Source: Rhyzopertha dominica (lineage: Eukaryota; Arthropoda; Insecta; Coleoptera; Bostrichidae). Taken from it: DNA of 64,000 bases. Position numbers and translations under genes: made by a program. Below are positions 26,501 through 38,200 of the stretch, piece by piece. Every line of letters starts with the position of its first letter. Positions within the stretch are counted from its first letter, which is position 1. Below the pieces are notes generated by a model. It did no database searches. It was not told where the DNA came from and worked only from the letters and a program-made list of their open reading frames with translations. The stretch lies in the NCBI GenBank assembly GCA_025024175.1, contig QCXZ01000138.1, positions 1,178,002 to 1,242,001 on the forward strand, in the 5' to 3' direction.

Positions 26501-29500
26501 TTTTGACTTGCTATACAGAATGTCACACTTAGCCTTTTTCACTATGGGGATGTTGAGAATGGCAAAGAGATATAAATTCAGTTAAATCGATCAAAAGAAG
26601 TCCAGCTTAATGATGATGAGAAGGCTACTTTGAAAACTGAAAAAAAATGCATTGGATTTTAGTATACTGATTTAAATTTGGAAAAGCTAGGTAAAAGTAT
26701 GGTGTGATTTCATTACTGATAATAAAAATTCTATTCAATGATTTGGTTAAACAAAATGAACTTTTTTCTTTTTGAAATTTTGAATTCTATGAACTTGATA
26801 TTTGGCATACATATAAATCTCAACTACCCAAAGCAACCTATTGTTATTGAGGTAAGCAGGGTGAAATTGTGGGATAACTATCTTTTTTGCAAATTTTCAT
26901 TTTTTCCTTTTAGTATGTGATTAGTGGTATAATTTTGAGTAATATTCGTCCCAATAAATTTTCGGTTCAGCAAACTGTAGAAGATATTAGCAAAAAACTG
27001 TTTTTTCCTAAATATCTCCGAAAGTACTTAATATATTCAAAAGGTAAAAATACCATCAGATAGAAAATAAAATTTCTCACAAAAAGTATTTTCATATTTA
27101 CAAAAAACTGGATTTTCGATTTTTAAAATTTTGCTATTATATAGAAAATAAAATTTCTCACAAAAAGTATTTTCATATTTACAAAAAACTGGATTTTCGA
27201 TTTTTAAAATTTTGCTATTATATAGAAAATCAAATTTCTGATCGAAAAGCATTCATGCAATTTTTTTGTTAAGGTATAATTTTGTAGTTAGTGCATTTTT
27301 GCCAATATCACGAGAAGTGTTTGTCATAAAAAATGTGTAGAGAGAAAAATGATCAAAACTTCATTATTGAGCATATAAGAAATAAAAGTGTAAATGTCAT
27401 TTTGACAATTTTACCAACTTCAATTAGAGAGTTTGAAGCCATCTATGCTTACGAGTACAGTAAAATCCACATTGGTGCAAGGAGTATTTTACTCATTTAA
27501 TGATTTTTTTTTAATTTTTGCTTTAAATAATTAATATTTATCTTCATTACTTCATATACATATGTAAGAAACTGTATTGTTGCTATTACTAATACAGAAT
27601 ATTAGTATTATTAATTGTAGCTGTATTTATTTCAATACCACTTCAATCAATACACTCAAACTATTGCTCTGTCACGCCAACAAGAAATTTAACTTGCACG
27701 TACACCAAGTTCCAAGATTACCCCAAAGGAAACGATACATAATTTAAACATGCAAGTCAACTTTCTCACGAACTTACTCATTATCTGACGTACTTTCCGC
27801 ATAGCAAACCATAATTTTATTATTTATTACGAAATCGCACAAAATGAACCTACGCCGGGTGGTAGAACACGTAACACTAAACTGGCACACAACTGTAAAT
27901 GATGCTTATCAACTATGCAAAAGTAAACCACCCTCCCGGACGTGGTGTATCAAAGAGGTGCGCTTACTGCAATCGAAGTACGTAAACAGATGAAAAAAAA
28001 AACGCCTGGTATAGCGGAACGCGACCTATAAATAATACAACAGGTGCATTAAGCGGCGCAAACAGACACAAAAAAAGTTATTATTTATAACGAGGCCTTG
28101 CGACGACCTTTATTGTTCCGTGTTTCATCCCTACCTCGGCCTAAAGCGTTGTGATCGATAACGGGAAAAGCAACCCCACAAAAGCTGAAATAATAGGGGG
28201 ACAGAATGTACGATGGACTAATCATGAACTTTTTCCCATTCTCATTTAGCATTTATACATTGATCGTCTAAAAAACACCGCTTTGGCTTTTCTAACTAAG
28301 CGCGGTTTCTCAGCGACGACGTAAATCGGATTAAAGCTCCTGATCCGCTCTGGGGTTAGTTCAAATTCCCCGACGGTTTTGCGAAGTAGGAAAATCCTTC
28401 CAACCACATCAGATTAAGAAAACTGACAACATCCAAACACACCTCACGACGGAACGAAGAGCATTCCTCCTTGGGGGACATTGCAGCCCATTCTGGGGCA
28501 TCCCCGTCGGACCCGGACCCATGCAGTGACAATGGCAGCAGCACTGGTGGGCCCTGGGTGGGTTCCTCAGGGCCACTTTGGTACCCAGGGCCTGACAAAG
28601 GGCGCCTCTCCAAAGTCGTTCGAAAATGACGCGTTCATCTACGGGATATCGGTTCCTGCCGCCGTACAACATTATGTCGTATCGCAAAGGCATCAACTGG
28701 AAGACGAGTTGCACTTAAAAACTAGTCGTAATCAACTGGGGATTACTTGGAAGACATATTTGATTTTTGAGGGATGATACGTCGAGATTCACATCTTTTT
28801 TTTTTCGATCGGGGACGACGGCCCTACGGTGCCGAACGTGGCCGAACGCTGACTAAACGGAGAGGAAATAACGCAGCATCCCTTCAGCAAACATGGTAAA
28901 TTCTCTGGCGCCGGCGGCGGATACTGTAAAATCAATACGGGCAAAACATTTGTGCAGGCATCGGAATAGCCACAAGCGACTATGATAAGAAGCTGTTTTT
29001 TTAGACCAGCTACGAATAAGATGGTAAACATTAAACTTTCTGGAGCAAATAGTGAACGCTCCTTATAAGAGTGAAATAATAAAATAAACCCACATTTTAA
29101 AGAACTCCTCAATATTAATTAAATAGCTCAGAAACAAGCTGATTAAATGTGCTTTCCTTCATTTTTTGACGATCATTTTCAAGAAAGGTTTAAACCAAGG
29201 GTTCCAAACTTGTTTTCTTGTATACTTGAGTTGCTCAACAGATATATATAGGGTTTCTATAAATGATTCATGCTTCCACGGCGCTTATGGAAATTATCGA
29301 TTAAATCAGATTGCCGCCTCTNGGGGAAGTGAACAGAACTATTGCTTTGACGTATACTTGTCATCTGTAGTTGCGCCCCTTTGCGCGCAATGTTTAAAAT
29401 AATAATATCTCATTGGTGCGTTCAAACAACGCGCGTTGTTTTAAAAGCCAGATGCACTCAGCTCAACGGAAATAAAGATTTGACTGCCCCTGGATTGCTC

Positions 29501-30934
29501 CCACATAACCAGTGTTGCCAATTTACCGGATTTCCCATCAAATCTAGCTTAATCATTCGTGATTTAGAGGGTAGAATGCGGTTTTTGCGGTTGGTGGAAT
29601 TTCTAGCTTGTTTGGTATGACTTTAGCTAAAAATCTAGCTATATTAGATATAATATAAATTATTATTCACAGATTAGTTTAAATAGGGTACTTTATTATT
29701 GTAAAGTGTTAGTTCATATAGTAAAAAAAAGAAAAGCAAAAGGGCCAAGTAGTAAGTAGAAATTTCAAATCGTCTGCCAGATAATGTGTCAACATTAAAT
29801 ATGATATCAACATTGTCCGACTTAAATACTCTAAAACCAAGTAAGTCCACTATTGTCAAGCTTTTAACATACTTCAAAAAAAAACAACACGTAATATCAT
29901 TGATTGATAACCAGTGGCTGAAGTTTTAAACTACAAAGATTCATAAGGGACTGTTGTGTTTGATGAATTAATTGGACAACAGTATATCAAAATGCAAATC
30001 AAAGTTGAACTATTTCAAAAACCCAACCTAAGGTTATAATTTTCGGCATTATTTATTAACAGGTTATTAACAAATATCGATACTTACTAACAATATCATT
30101 TTGTTTTGATACTGTGAAGCCTTAATAACCTATCCTTATATCAATGCGGTATTGTATCCTCTATTCATGATTTGTTTTATCGCATGCAGCATAAAACGTA
30201 AAATTATGTTATTTGTAACTATTCAATAAAATACAAGCATTACTTGTCTTTTGATTTGCACACAAACTAACGACTATATTATGCAATTATTTTGACATGC
30301 AATAAGATTTACTTATGTAAGAAATTTAATATGGTTATTACTAAAAATACTATTAGGCTGAAATAGCATCAGAAAAAATTATTTGAATCTACTTCGGGTA
30401 TATCTCAATAATGCCCTTTTCAGCAATTAAATTCTGAAAATCTGGTCACCGTACCTTATACAAACCAGAAGTGCTTGCTTTAATCAAGAAAATATAATCC
30501 AATAAACAACATCTTGAAAGCACCGACTTACCAAAATCGTCCCCACTGATCTACTGGCTTATCCAGTTGTCCTCCATGGCCCATTAACATGGTTCTATAG
30601 TTATTCACCTTGTTTTTTATAGTTTCCTCACTAAACCTGCACAGAACAAAACATTACGTCGTAACAACATTTTTAGTGATTGACACAGTCCTTACCCTTG
30701 TTCTTCTAAAATTTCTTGAAATTCGGCACATTTTAGTTCAATCTTTCGTTTCCGTTCATGATCCAGAATTTCCTTATTTGGTTGTCTGTTTGAAGCGATA
30801 TCCAATACAGCAAGTTCCTCTTCGTTACGATAACTTTTGTCCTTAATTCGTGGCTTCACTAATGCCCAGTTTCTCTGAACATGACCATTGGTACCCGAAC
30901 CACGAGGTGTGGGCAAACCTATACCATTATACAT
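14584..30934 (-). CDS. Srrm2: Serine/arginine repetitive matrix protein 2 (SRm300; Cwc21 domain)
   Basis: Nine coding exons on the minus strand: 30934-30696, 30636-30532, 25650-25351, 24808-24752, 24101-23951, 21691-21636, 21581-20208, 18515-18327 and 14758-14584. Every junction is GT/AG in phase, giving 881 residues. The N-terminus MYNGIGLPTPRGSGTNG and the LDHERKRKIELKC segment are the Cwc21 domain, which contacts the U5 snRNP and Prp8 at the spliceosome catalytic core. The VTETHQVAEA and FGISEYFVEGSSFDP blocks also match human SRRM2. Exons 3-7 encode Lys- and Arg/Ser-rich disorder, the RS domain of nuclear speckles. Exons 8-9 encode a poly-Ser tract and the conserved insect tail SIPRRHGSPSFLDRRRITS + ARKRPIPY. 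At least one 5' untranslated exon is expected: an acceptor lies at 30941-30942, 6 bases before the ATG. Much shorter than human SRRM2, as is usual in insects. Confidence 0.93.
15118..15265. mobile_element. PIF/Harbinger-type MITE
   Basis: 148 bp in Srrm2 intron 8. The ends GGGCCGGTTTCTCTTTTCTA and, inverted, GGGTCGGTTCCTATTCTCTT are imperfect terminal inverted repeats. It is flanked by a 3-bp duplication ATT (15115-15117 and 15266-15268). GGGCCGGTTTC-like ends and 3-bp target duplications are typical of Harbinger MITEs. The remainder of intron 8 (14759-18326) holds nothing else I recognise. Confidence 0.7.
18930..19150 (-). mobile_element. LINE remnant in Srrm2 intron 7
   Basis: On the minus strand the frame reads LIKVHDGKKTEDSKEIANIF and then NKFFVEAPKAIANKI. 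The IANxFNxFF pattern is the linker between endonuclease and reverse transcriptase in jockey/CR1-type LINEs. More decayed LINE sequence may extend to about 19560. The rest of intron 7 (18516-20207) is AT-rich and without features. Confidence 0.6.
21692..23950. other. Srrm2 intron 5, no features seen
   Basis: AT-rich intron. Small frames at 23294-23488 (+) and elsewhere have no family resemblance. I see no repeat ends, RNA gene or additional exon in the phase required by the flanking exons. Confidence 0.5.
25785..25886. repeat. Palindromic MITE-like repeat in Srrm2 intron 2
   Basis: The left arm starts ATTCAAATTCGAGGTCAAAG and the right arm, inverted, ATTCATATTCGAAGTCAAAG; the two match over about 26 bases with three or four mismatches, around a roughly 50-base centre. 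There is no coding potential. An isolated CACCCTGTATG lies just to the right. Confidence 0.6.
27061..27241. repeat. 81-bp tandem repeat, about 2.2 copies
   Basis: Copies start at 27061, 27142 and 27223. The first two are essentially identical over 81 bases; the third breaks off after about 19 bases. Each unit starts TAGAAAATAAAATTTCTCAC. The minus-strand frame through it (27037-27252) repeats a peptide only because the DNA repeats. It lies in Srrm2 intron 2. Confidence 0.85.
27950..29010. other. GC- and CpG-rich block inside Srrm2 intron 2, unexplained
   Basis: Unlike the AT-rich intron around it, this block is rich in GC and CpG. A plus-strand frame open from 28389 to the stop at 28628-28630 contains HSSLGDIAAHSGASPSDPDP and CSDNGSSTGGPWVGSSGPLW. 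Minus-strand frames at 28356-28613 and 28409-28714 are also open. I recognise none of them. It could be an exon of a nested gene, an alternative promoter region or a regulatory island. A TGGCAACACTG motif in minus orientation lies at 29510-29520. Confidence 0.4.
29011..30531. other. Upstream part of Srrm2 intron 2
   Basis: Mostly AT-rich. 29250-29400 starts with GGGTTTCTATAAATGATTCA, a word like the ends of some insect DNA transposons, and has an open frame without resemblance to a host protein. No exon in the phase of the flanking coding exons was found. Confidence 0.35.
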
Positions 30935-31084
30935 TGTTACCTGCAATAATACTTATTTGTTAGCTTTTAGTACACTTCAGTGGTTATTATAGCTAACACG
31001 AATATGCATCTCCAATTATTTATATAACTACCGAACTATGGGTATTTTAATAACATTTATTGATTTGCCGCCAAGCTATATAAT

Positions 31085-31330
31085 ACTTACTTCTGTTTAT
31101 ATCTCTCAGCCGAGATTTAGGAATGTTGTAGTTTGATATATTATCTCTCACTAGCTAAGTATTGATCTTAACTAATGCTACTCAATGCTAATTTACGAGA
31201 AAAAAATAACAAATAGTTACGTTTAGCGTTAAATACCACACTGTCAACGTCACACGGCGGTATTGGGCAGTTCCGCTACCACCACCACAAAACAAAACCT
31301 GGTAGTGTTGCCAAGTTGCCGTACACCGGA
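31085..31330 (-). promoter_or_regulatory. Likely Srrm2 5' untranslated exon and promoter
   Basis: The coding exon begins 6 bases after an acceptor, so an upstream non-coding exon must exist. A good donor (AA/GTAAGT on the minus strand) has its exon side at 31091. Beyond it lies a CpG-containing stretch with TAGTGTTGCCA at 31313-31323, which is TGGCAACACTA on the minus strand, the motif also found ahead of Dcaf10 and Myd88. Confidence 0.45.
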
Positions 31331-31956
31331 TCGTGGAGGGACTGCATTTTTGTCCTTTGTAAATTCTGCTTGTTTAACTGTATAATTGGAATGCTTAAGA
31401 AAATTGAGAGATTATTATTTTATGGAACATGTCATTCTAAAACTGAGCTCAACATTATTTTCTAGCAATTACTTGTTGTGTACTTACTAAAACGATGTGC
31501 TACCCAATACAATAATTAAATGATAATGTTTATTACCTTCCATTGTACCTTTAAACATGCATTCCAGATGTCAGTTTTTTGTATAAAAGAAGAGTAGGTA
31601 ACTATGCTAATCTTAATTTGAAATATGTTAAAAGACAACTATAAATGAATTATTTAGAAAATGTTATTATGGTACGGACTGTTAGTTTAAAACTTAATTT
31701 AAATTTGGTGGTTCCCACATAACTGTATGTAAATCTTAGTAGTCCATAGTGCTAGCTTTGTCAAGCTGAGCTAGTTGTGGAAATGCAAATGTGAATGTTA
31801 AAAATTTCTCAGAAAAAAATACTTTAATGGAGGGGTCAGGTATGACATCTATTATGTTTGAATAGTACGTAATCTTTAACACAGAACAATATCTCTACTA
31901 TCTTTAGCAAAAAATGGTGAAAAATATGTCTACTTGCCTACTGTAAAGAAAACTTC

Positions 31957-31967
31957 TGGCAACACTG
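31957..31967 (+). promoter_or_regulatory. TGGCAACACTG motif upstream of Dcaf10
   Basis: The 11-mer lies 258 bases before the Dcaf10 ATG and is followed by a cluster of TGTCA/TGACA words (31970-32040). It resembles Drosophila core promoter motif 1 (YGGTCACACTR) with two changed bases. Confidence 0.45.
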
Positions 31968-32224
31968 TTGTCAGTTGACAAGTTGGCATCAATCAATTGC
32001 TGTCATGTGTCAGTGTCATTGTCATCATATGTCAATAATGTTTATGTGTTTTTAGTTTTTGTTGATTCAGGTATTCAAAGCTCCAGACTTTAGATGAGTG
32101 TTTAGCAATAACAGGATGTATTATATAGATACGTTGGTGTAGTCATAAATATGAAAATATTATGTAGAAGTTACTACCAAAAACGAATGTACCTATTTGA
32201 TTTCTAATAACATAACCCTTAAGG

Positions 32225-35200
32225 ATGTCGAAGCAAACGGCACAAATTTCGTACAGATACAATACACCCAGATTATTGATAGATCGGCAATATGGCATGA
32301 AACATAAAATTGGCTACAACGATGACATAGCTGTGAAAATCTATAAAAATTTAGATGCATATGTATGTGATATACCGTCTTGTTCAGACGGCAAGATTCC
32401 TCACTGCGGGGGAATATTTAACCTGGAATTTAGCTTGGATGGGTAAGTGAAACACTGATTTTCAACTTGTTGTTTTGAAACTTATTTTATTTTAGTACTA
32501 CGTTAGTGACAGCTTGTGAAGAGAAGTCAGTTTTAATATTTGATGCTTCCAATCAAAAGAAAATAAAGCAAATAAACAATGCGCACTCGAATTGTGTTAA
32601 CTGTGTTCGTTTCTTAGAAGATAATTTGTTTGCCACTTGCTCCGATGACAGTACAATCAAACTGTGGGATACCAGGCAGCTCTCTGGTCCTCAGCGAACA
32701 TTGCAGGTAATGTTGCTAAAAGATAACTGAAGTATAAATATTTTTAATATATGCGATACCGAACAATAGTGGCGTATTTAAGAGGAGGTTCGACGAGTTC
32801 AGCCCCCCCCCTCCTTGGAAGTAAGTGACACTCGGTTTTATGACGTAATACTGTTAAAAATTAACAACAATAATTATTGAGACTCCAATCTACTACTATT
32901 CTACTATTTATGAACCTGTGGGCGCCGTCATTATGCATACCAACTCAGTTACCGACAAATAAATCTTAATAGTCAGTCTAGTCTTTAGTGGCCGCTTTGA
33001 TTTTAGTAAAATGCTACAAACCTGATGCAAAAGTGCACCAACAGCTATGTGTTATGATTCATCGTCTAAAAAACAGGTTGTTGTTTATTCAAACAGGATG
33101 TTGCTGCTTGTTAACAATAAAGTTTTGAAGTTGGTATTGTTTGTAAATTTTCAAGTTTGATAGTACAACTTCAGGTGGCCCTGAGTGCAATTTGCTGCAG
33201 TCTGGAATTAATAAATTATGAATAACTACGTATATGAAAACAAACAATTTGGTAGCATCACTGTTTTCGCAGGTGAATTCAAGCTTTTACGGATTGTAGA
33301 TAGATGGCGCCCCGTGGTAAGTGTATAATTTTTTAATAAGTTAAGCACAATGTGACAGTTTCTTTTTTACAGGGTAAACGTTATGTTTTATTTTCATTTT
33401 CATGTTGTAAAACTACAAATACTAACCAATCAGTTTATTGTCATAAGTATAAAATTATCGTATAATAACAATGCCTATCGTAATATAACGATTAAGAGAT
33501 TGAATGAAACAGAACCTAACTTTAAAAATGAAGCACCTAACCTATTCTGTATTTGTAAGTGTTCAGAGCATATTGAAAGTTGGTATTACATATAATAAAT
33601 AAAACTTTAGAACTGCAGTCACCAGTCTATATAATACGATTCAGAACATTTTTTGTAATATGTCTAAAGTTAATATTTATGTATTAAGTATGTGTATTAT
33701 ATTATCTTTGTGTTGAGTTCAAATTGTATGTGTATTTTAATGTATGAAAGTAACAAACAAAAGTTTGGGATCTAGTTTACTTGCCACTGCCGAACAATAC
33801 CATGTCAAAAAATATCAGTATACGAAATATGGGGATTTCGACACTCATTACATTTTTATATTGGTGTTACTGTAAGGCACATAGCAAAAAACATTGTCGC
33901 AGATCTACTTTTTTTTACGCATAATGTTTTTATTTACTTACAACAAATAATTTATAAAAAAAACTATCAGAATTAACACATTGTGTATTATACAATATCA
34001 CTAAAATTTGGTTCTAATTTTGTATTTCTGTAGTTTGATATTTATGGCCTTTAATTAATTGTTTGGTTGTTATTTTATTTTGTTTATGGAAATACAGTTA
34101 TCAAAATTCTACTGTTCAGCTAGGCCAGTGGTTCCCAAACTTATTTGACCTATCGTCCCCTTTCCTGAAAAAATATTACTCAGCGCCCCCTGGAAATTAT
34201 TTTTTTCAAATATTAATAGCAGGTAAACAGAAAGATAAATAATATATTAATGTTTCTACCTTTTTCGTATAATGTAGTAAAGAAATCTGTAAATTAGAAA
34301 CATTGAAGTTTGATGTTAAATAATTATTTATTGAACTCAGTATAGAGTTAAAACATTTGAAATCATCTTAATAAGAAAGATGAACCGGTTGTGCTGCTAC
34401 CAATTTAGTAATTTTTGGCTCTATTTTGGTCAGCAGTAATTTAAAAATCACCGCGATTGACTACTTGCAATCGATTTTTTTTNTGTTATTGTTAAGCATC
34501 TGTAGCCATCACTGCCCCACGTGGATCGCTACAGCGCCCACCAGGGGGCAATCACTGAGTTAAGCAAATCTACTGCTTTCCCTATCCTATCCTTCTGGTG
34601 AAGAAACTATCTATCTAGCAACACTAAGTTTGAAACTGCTAGAATATTCAGGTTTCTTTGTAGAAATTATAAATTGCCCCAAATGTAAATTTACGAATGT
34701 TGACTTTTACAATCGAGGGGCACTATATTATAATTATGGTGTAATACAGTTTACATTTATATCCTATATCATGGCACCATGAGCTACCAAATATAAATAC
34801 TAGACCTTCTGATTTGAAACCACATATAATATCGAGCACTCAGTNTGGATACAAATTATCGATATTTAGGCTCAGAATANCAATATTTTGATACTGTCAA
34901 AGTATCGATAACATCTTTAATTGCAGGGGCATTCCAACTGGGTGAAGAATATCGAGTATTCAGAGAAAGAGAAGGTGATGGTCACATCTGCTTTCGATGG
35001 AACGATATATGCATGGGATTTAAATAGCCCCACCGAAAACAATATTCTGTTTGACAAGGTTTTCTTCATGAACGGCTTGATGCGTTCGAAATTAAGCGCT
35101 GATGGTTCTAAAATGGTCATTTGTACTACCAGCGGATACATGATCATCATACATGACTTGAATCTTACAACGCTTGGTGAAGATGTGAGTTTGTTTAAAG

Positions 35201-38200
35201 TGAGTATGAGATTATAAACAGGATACTTAAAATGAAACAGTATTCATTAAGAATAAAGCTTAGAACTCAACATTGATCAGTTACGCTAAAAAAACACACT
35301 AAAGATTTCATACCCAATAAAAAAATTATTTTCAGTTCATATTCAGTTGTTTAAAAGGTAAATTTTGGTTTTAGCCAAATTTATATCGACTAATGCAGTT
35401 AAGTGAACAGACTTTTCCTGTGGTCACAATGTTTAACTATCTGTTCAGTTCAAATCGAAATAGAAACAGATTTGAGTTTGTTGACGATTTCCCAAATGAT
35501 GCTGAGGTCATAAGTTCACTGCAGATCCATCCAATGGGATGGTGTGCACTCTCAAGAAATGTTAACGCAGGTGAAAATGAGGAGGTAAGTAATGTATTCC
35601 AAGTTTTCTAACTGCCACAGTAAAATATTTCATTGAGAAACTCCAATAATAAAGGAATTATTTACTGCTTGAGGAGCTTTTAGAGCACACTGACACAGAG
35701 GCTATAATGTTATTACAGACAGTGCTGCCCATTTGTACTTGCAGATTAATTTATCTAAACTGGTGAGCATAACTATAGCCCCACCCCAAATTTTGGCTGT
35801 ATCTACCATAAACTTTACGTGAATTAATTATGCGTTTGGGAACTCAGAATACAAGGTAATAGAACGCTAAAAAATAATTTTTATACCAATTGCAAACAAT
35901 TTATATTATTTATTCAACAATATTGCATAAATAATGGGTGCATAACTATAGCCCCTACTGTCTTTCCGTTATTTTCCGCAAAAAATAATATTTGGGTGGC
36001 TTTGATTTCTGTTGTCAACATAAACAAATGCCACTATTTGACAGTATTAAAGTCACAAATTGTATCAATTAGTGCAAAATGCCCCGCGGATCCTACTTAT
36101 CGAAGATTGAGAAGGGTAAAATTTTGGCTTTCCAAGACGAAGGTCTAAGTCGACGAGAAATTTCCAGAAGAATTAACCGCTCGCGTAAAGTTGTTACAAA
36201 TTATCTAAGAAACCCTGGAGAGTATGGGACACATAAAACAGGAGGTCCAAAAAAGAAAGTTTCACCTAGGACGGCAAGAAGAATTGTCTCTACTGCAAGT
36301 AACAGCTTAAAAAGCTGTAAACGAATCGGTGAAGAATGTGGAGCAAATGTGTCACGATGGACTGTAGGCAGAATCATACGTGGAAGTGAGCATATTGTGC
36401 GACAAAAGTTGAAAAAAGCACCAAGGCTTCTCCCGCGCCACATAATTCAAAGAGTAGAATTTGCTCGGCGGAATATGGACCGAATCTGGGACCATGTAAT
36501 TTTAATTTAATTTGTATTTCTTTCCGAATTTTTCCTAGACTCCAAATATCTTTCAGGTAATTTTTTCCGACGAAAAAAAGTTCCGTCTAGATGGTCCAGA
36601 TGGTTTTAATTCTTACTGGAGAGATCTGCGTAAAGAGCCTAAATTTCTTAGTAAACGAAATTTTGGTGGAGGCACTCTCATGGTGTGGGGAGCTTTTACC
36701 AAAGGAGGAACTTTGAATTTGGCTTTTCCGACAACACGGATGAATACAAGAGAGTACCTTGATGTCCTGGAAAGCCGCTTATTGCCATTTTTAAACNAGA
36801 ACAACCAAAATCGATTCATATTCCAGCAAGATAATGCGCGAATACACGNGAGCAGAGAGGCGATGGCATTTTTTAGGGATGAAAATATCGATTTGTTGGA
36901 ATGGCCTGCATGCTCCCCGGATATGAATCCCATCGAAAACCTTTGGGGAGTCGTAGTTCGGCGGCTATACCAAGACAACAAGCAATATGCTACCGTTAAC
37001 GAATTGAAACATTCTTTAGAGGAAGTTTGGAGAAATTTGGAGCCTGAAATACTCGTAAAATTCGTTAACAGTATGCGTTCTAGAGTTTTCGAGTTAATTA
37101 GAAAAAATGGTAAAGAAACCCATTATTAAATTATCGATAAGTAAATATTATTAAAGTTATGTATTATAGGGGCTATAGTTATGCACCCATGATTTATGGA
37201 ATATTTTTGAATAAATAAAAAAAATTGTATGCAATTGGTGTAAAAATTATTTTTTAGCGTTCTTTTATCTTGTATTCTGAGTTCCCAAACGCATAATTAA
37301 TTTACGTAAAGTTTATGGTAGATACACCCAAAATTTTGGGTGGGGCTATAGTTATGCTCACCAGTTTATATAAAAATGTTTCTATGTAGAGCACCTGGTA
37401 ATTTAAAATTTTCACTTGCAAAATTTATTAAGCTTATGACTTATTCTAGATCACTAACATTTTTTTGGAAACCTCTCATTTTTTTTAATATGATGTTTGC
37501 AGTGCTTCAGATTTAAAACAGATCAGATGGTGCAAGTTTTGATGAAAGAAAGTAATTATACTACTGCATGTGTTTTTTTATTATTTCATCACAGGTTGGC
37601 ATGATGAAAGACTTACAATCTAAACAAGTTCAAACATAGATAACTAGATTTTTCTTAAATAGAATGCTACAATTATTATCTCTACGTCGTTAGATGCAGA
37701 ATTAGATATGTCCTACCTATTAGTAATGTTATTTAGTGGGTTTTTGAGACAAATTTTATGAAGGTTTTGCATAAACAATGTAGAAAAGAATTCTATAGTT
37801 GGTTACCGTAGCTGTCTATCAAGTGGCATATAACATGTGTTGCATTGTTAGCAGTGTATTTATATAAATCGTGTGTATATGTACATTATATATGTGCTAA
37901 CTTGTTAAGTTCTGCACTGAAATCCAGACAACCATCCCCTCTTGATTCCTGCTTTTTGCTTACCACAACTCCGCAGTCAGAGAGAAGTAGTATCGCAAAC
38001 ATTGCTTAATGCTTAATTGATAACTTCCAATACAGTGTGCTGAACTGTTTATTGATAATTGCTGTACGCCCCAACAAAATCATACTGGCTAAAAATAATT
38101 CAATAAGAAATCCAAAAGTTCAAGAATATACTGAATGTTCCATTTAAAATTACAAAAGTAGGTATGATAGGAAGCTTTTTTGTTTTTTGAACAACAGAAG

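Noticed and set aside
27037..27252. 71-codon ORF with an internally repeated peptide
   Set aside because: The repetition comes from the 81-bp tandem DNA repeat in an intron.
28356..28714. Minus-strand ORFs of 85 and 101 codons as SRRM2 exons
   Set aside because: They do not fit the phase between exons 1 and 3, and exon 2 at 30532-30636 already joins the frame; left only as an unexplained block.
36201..36981. Minus-strand ORFs over the transposase
   Set aside because: Shadows of the DD34E coding sequence.
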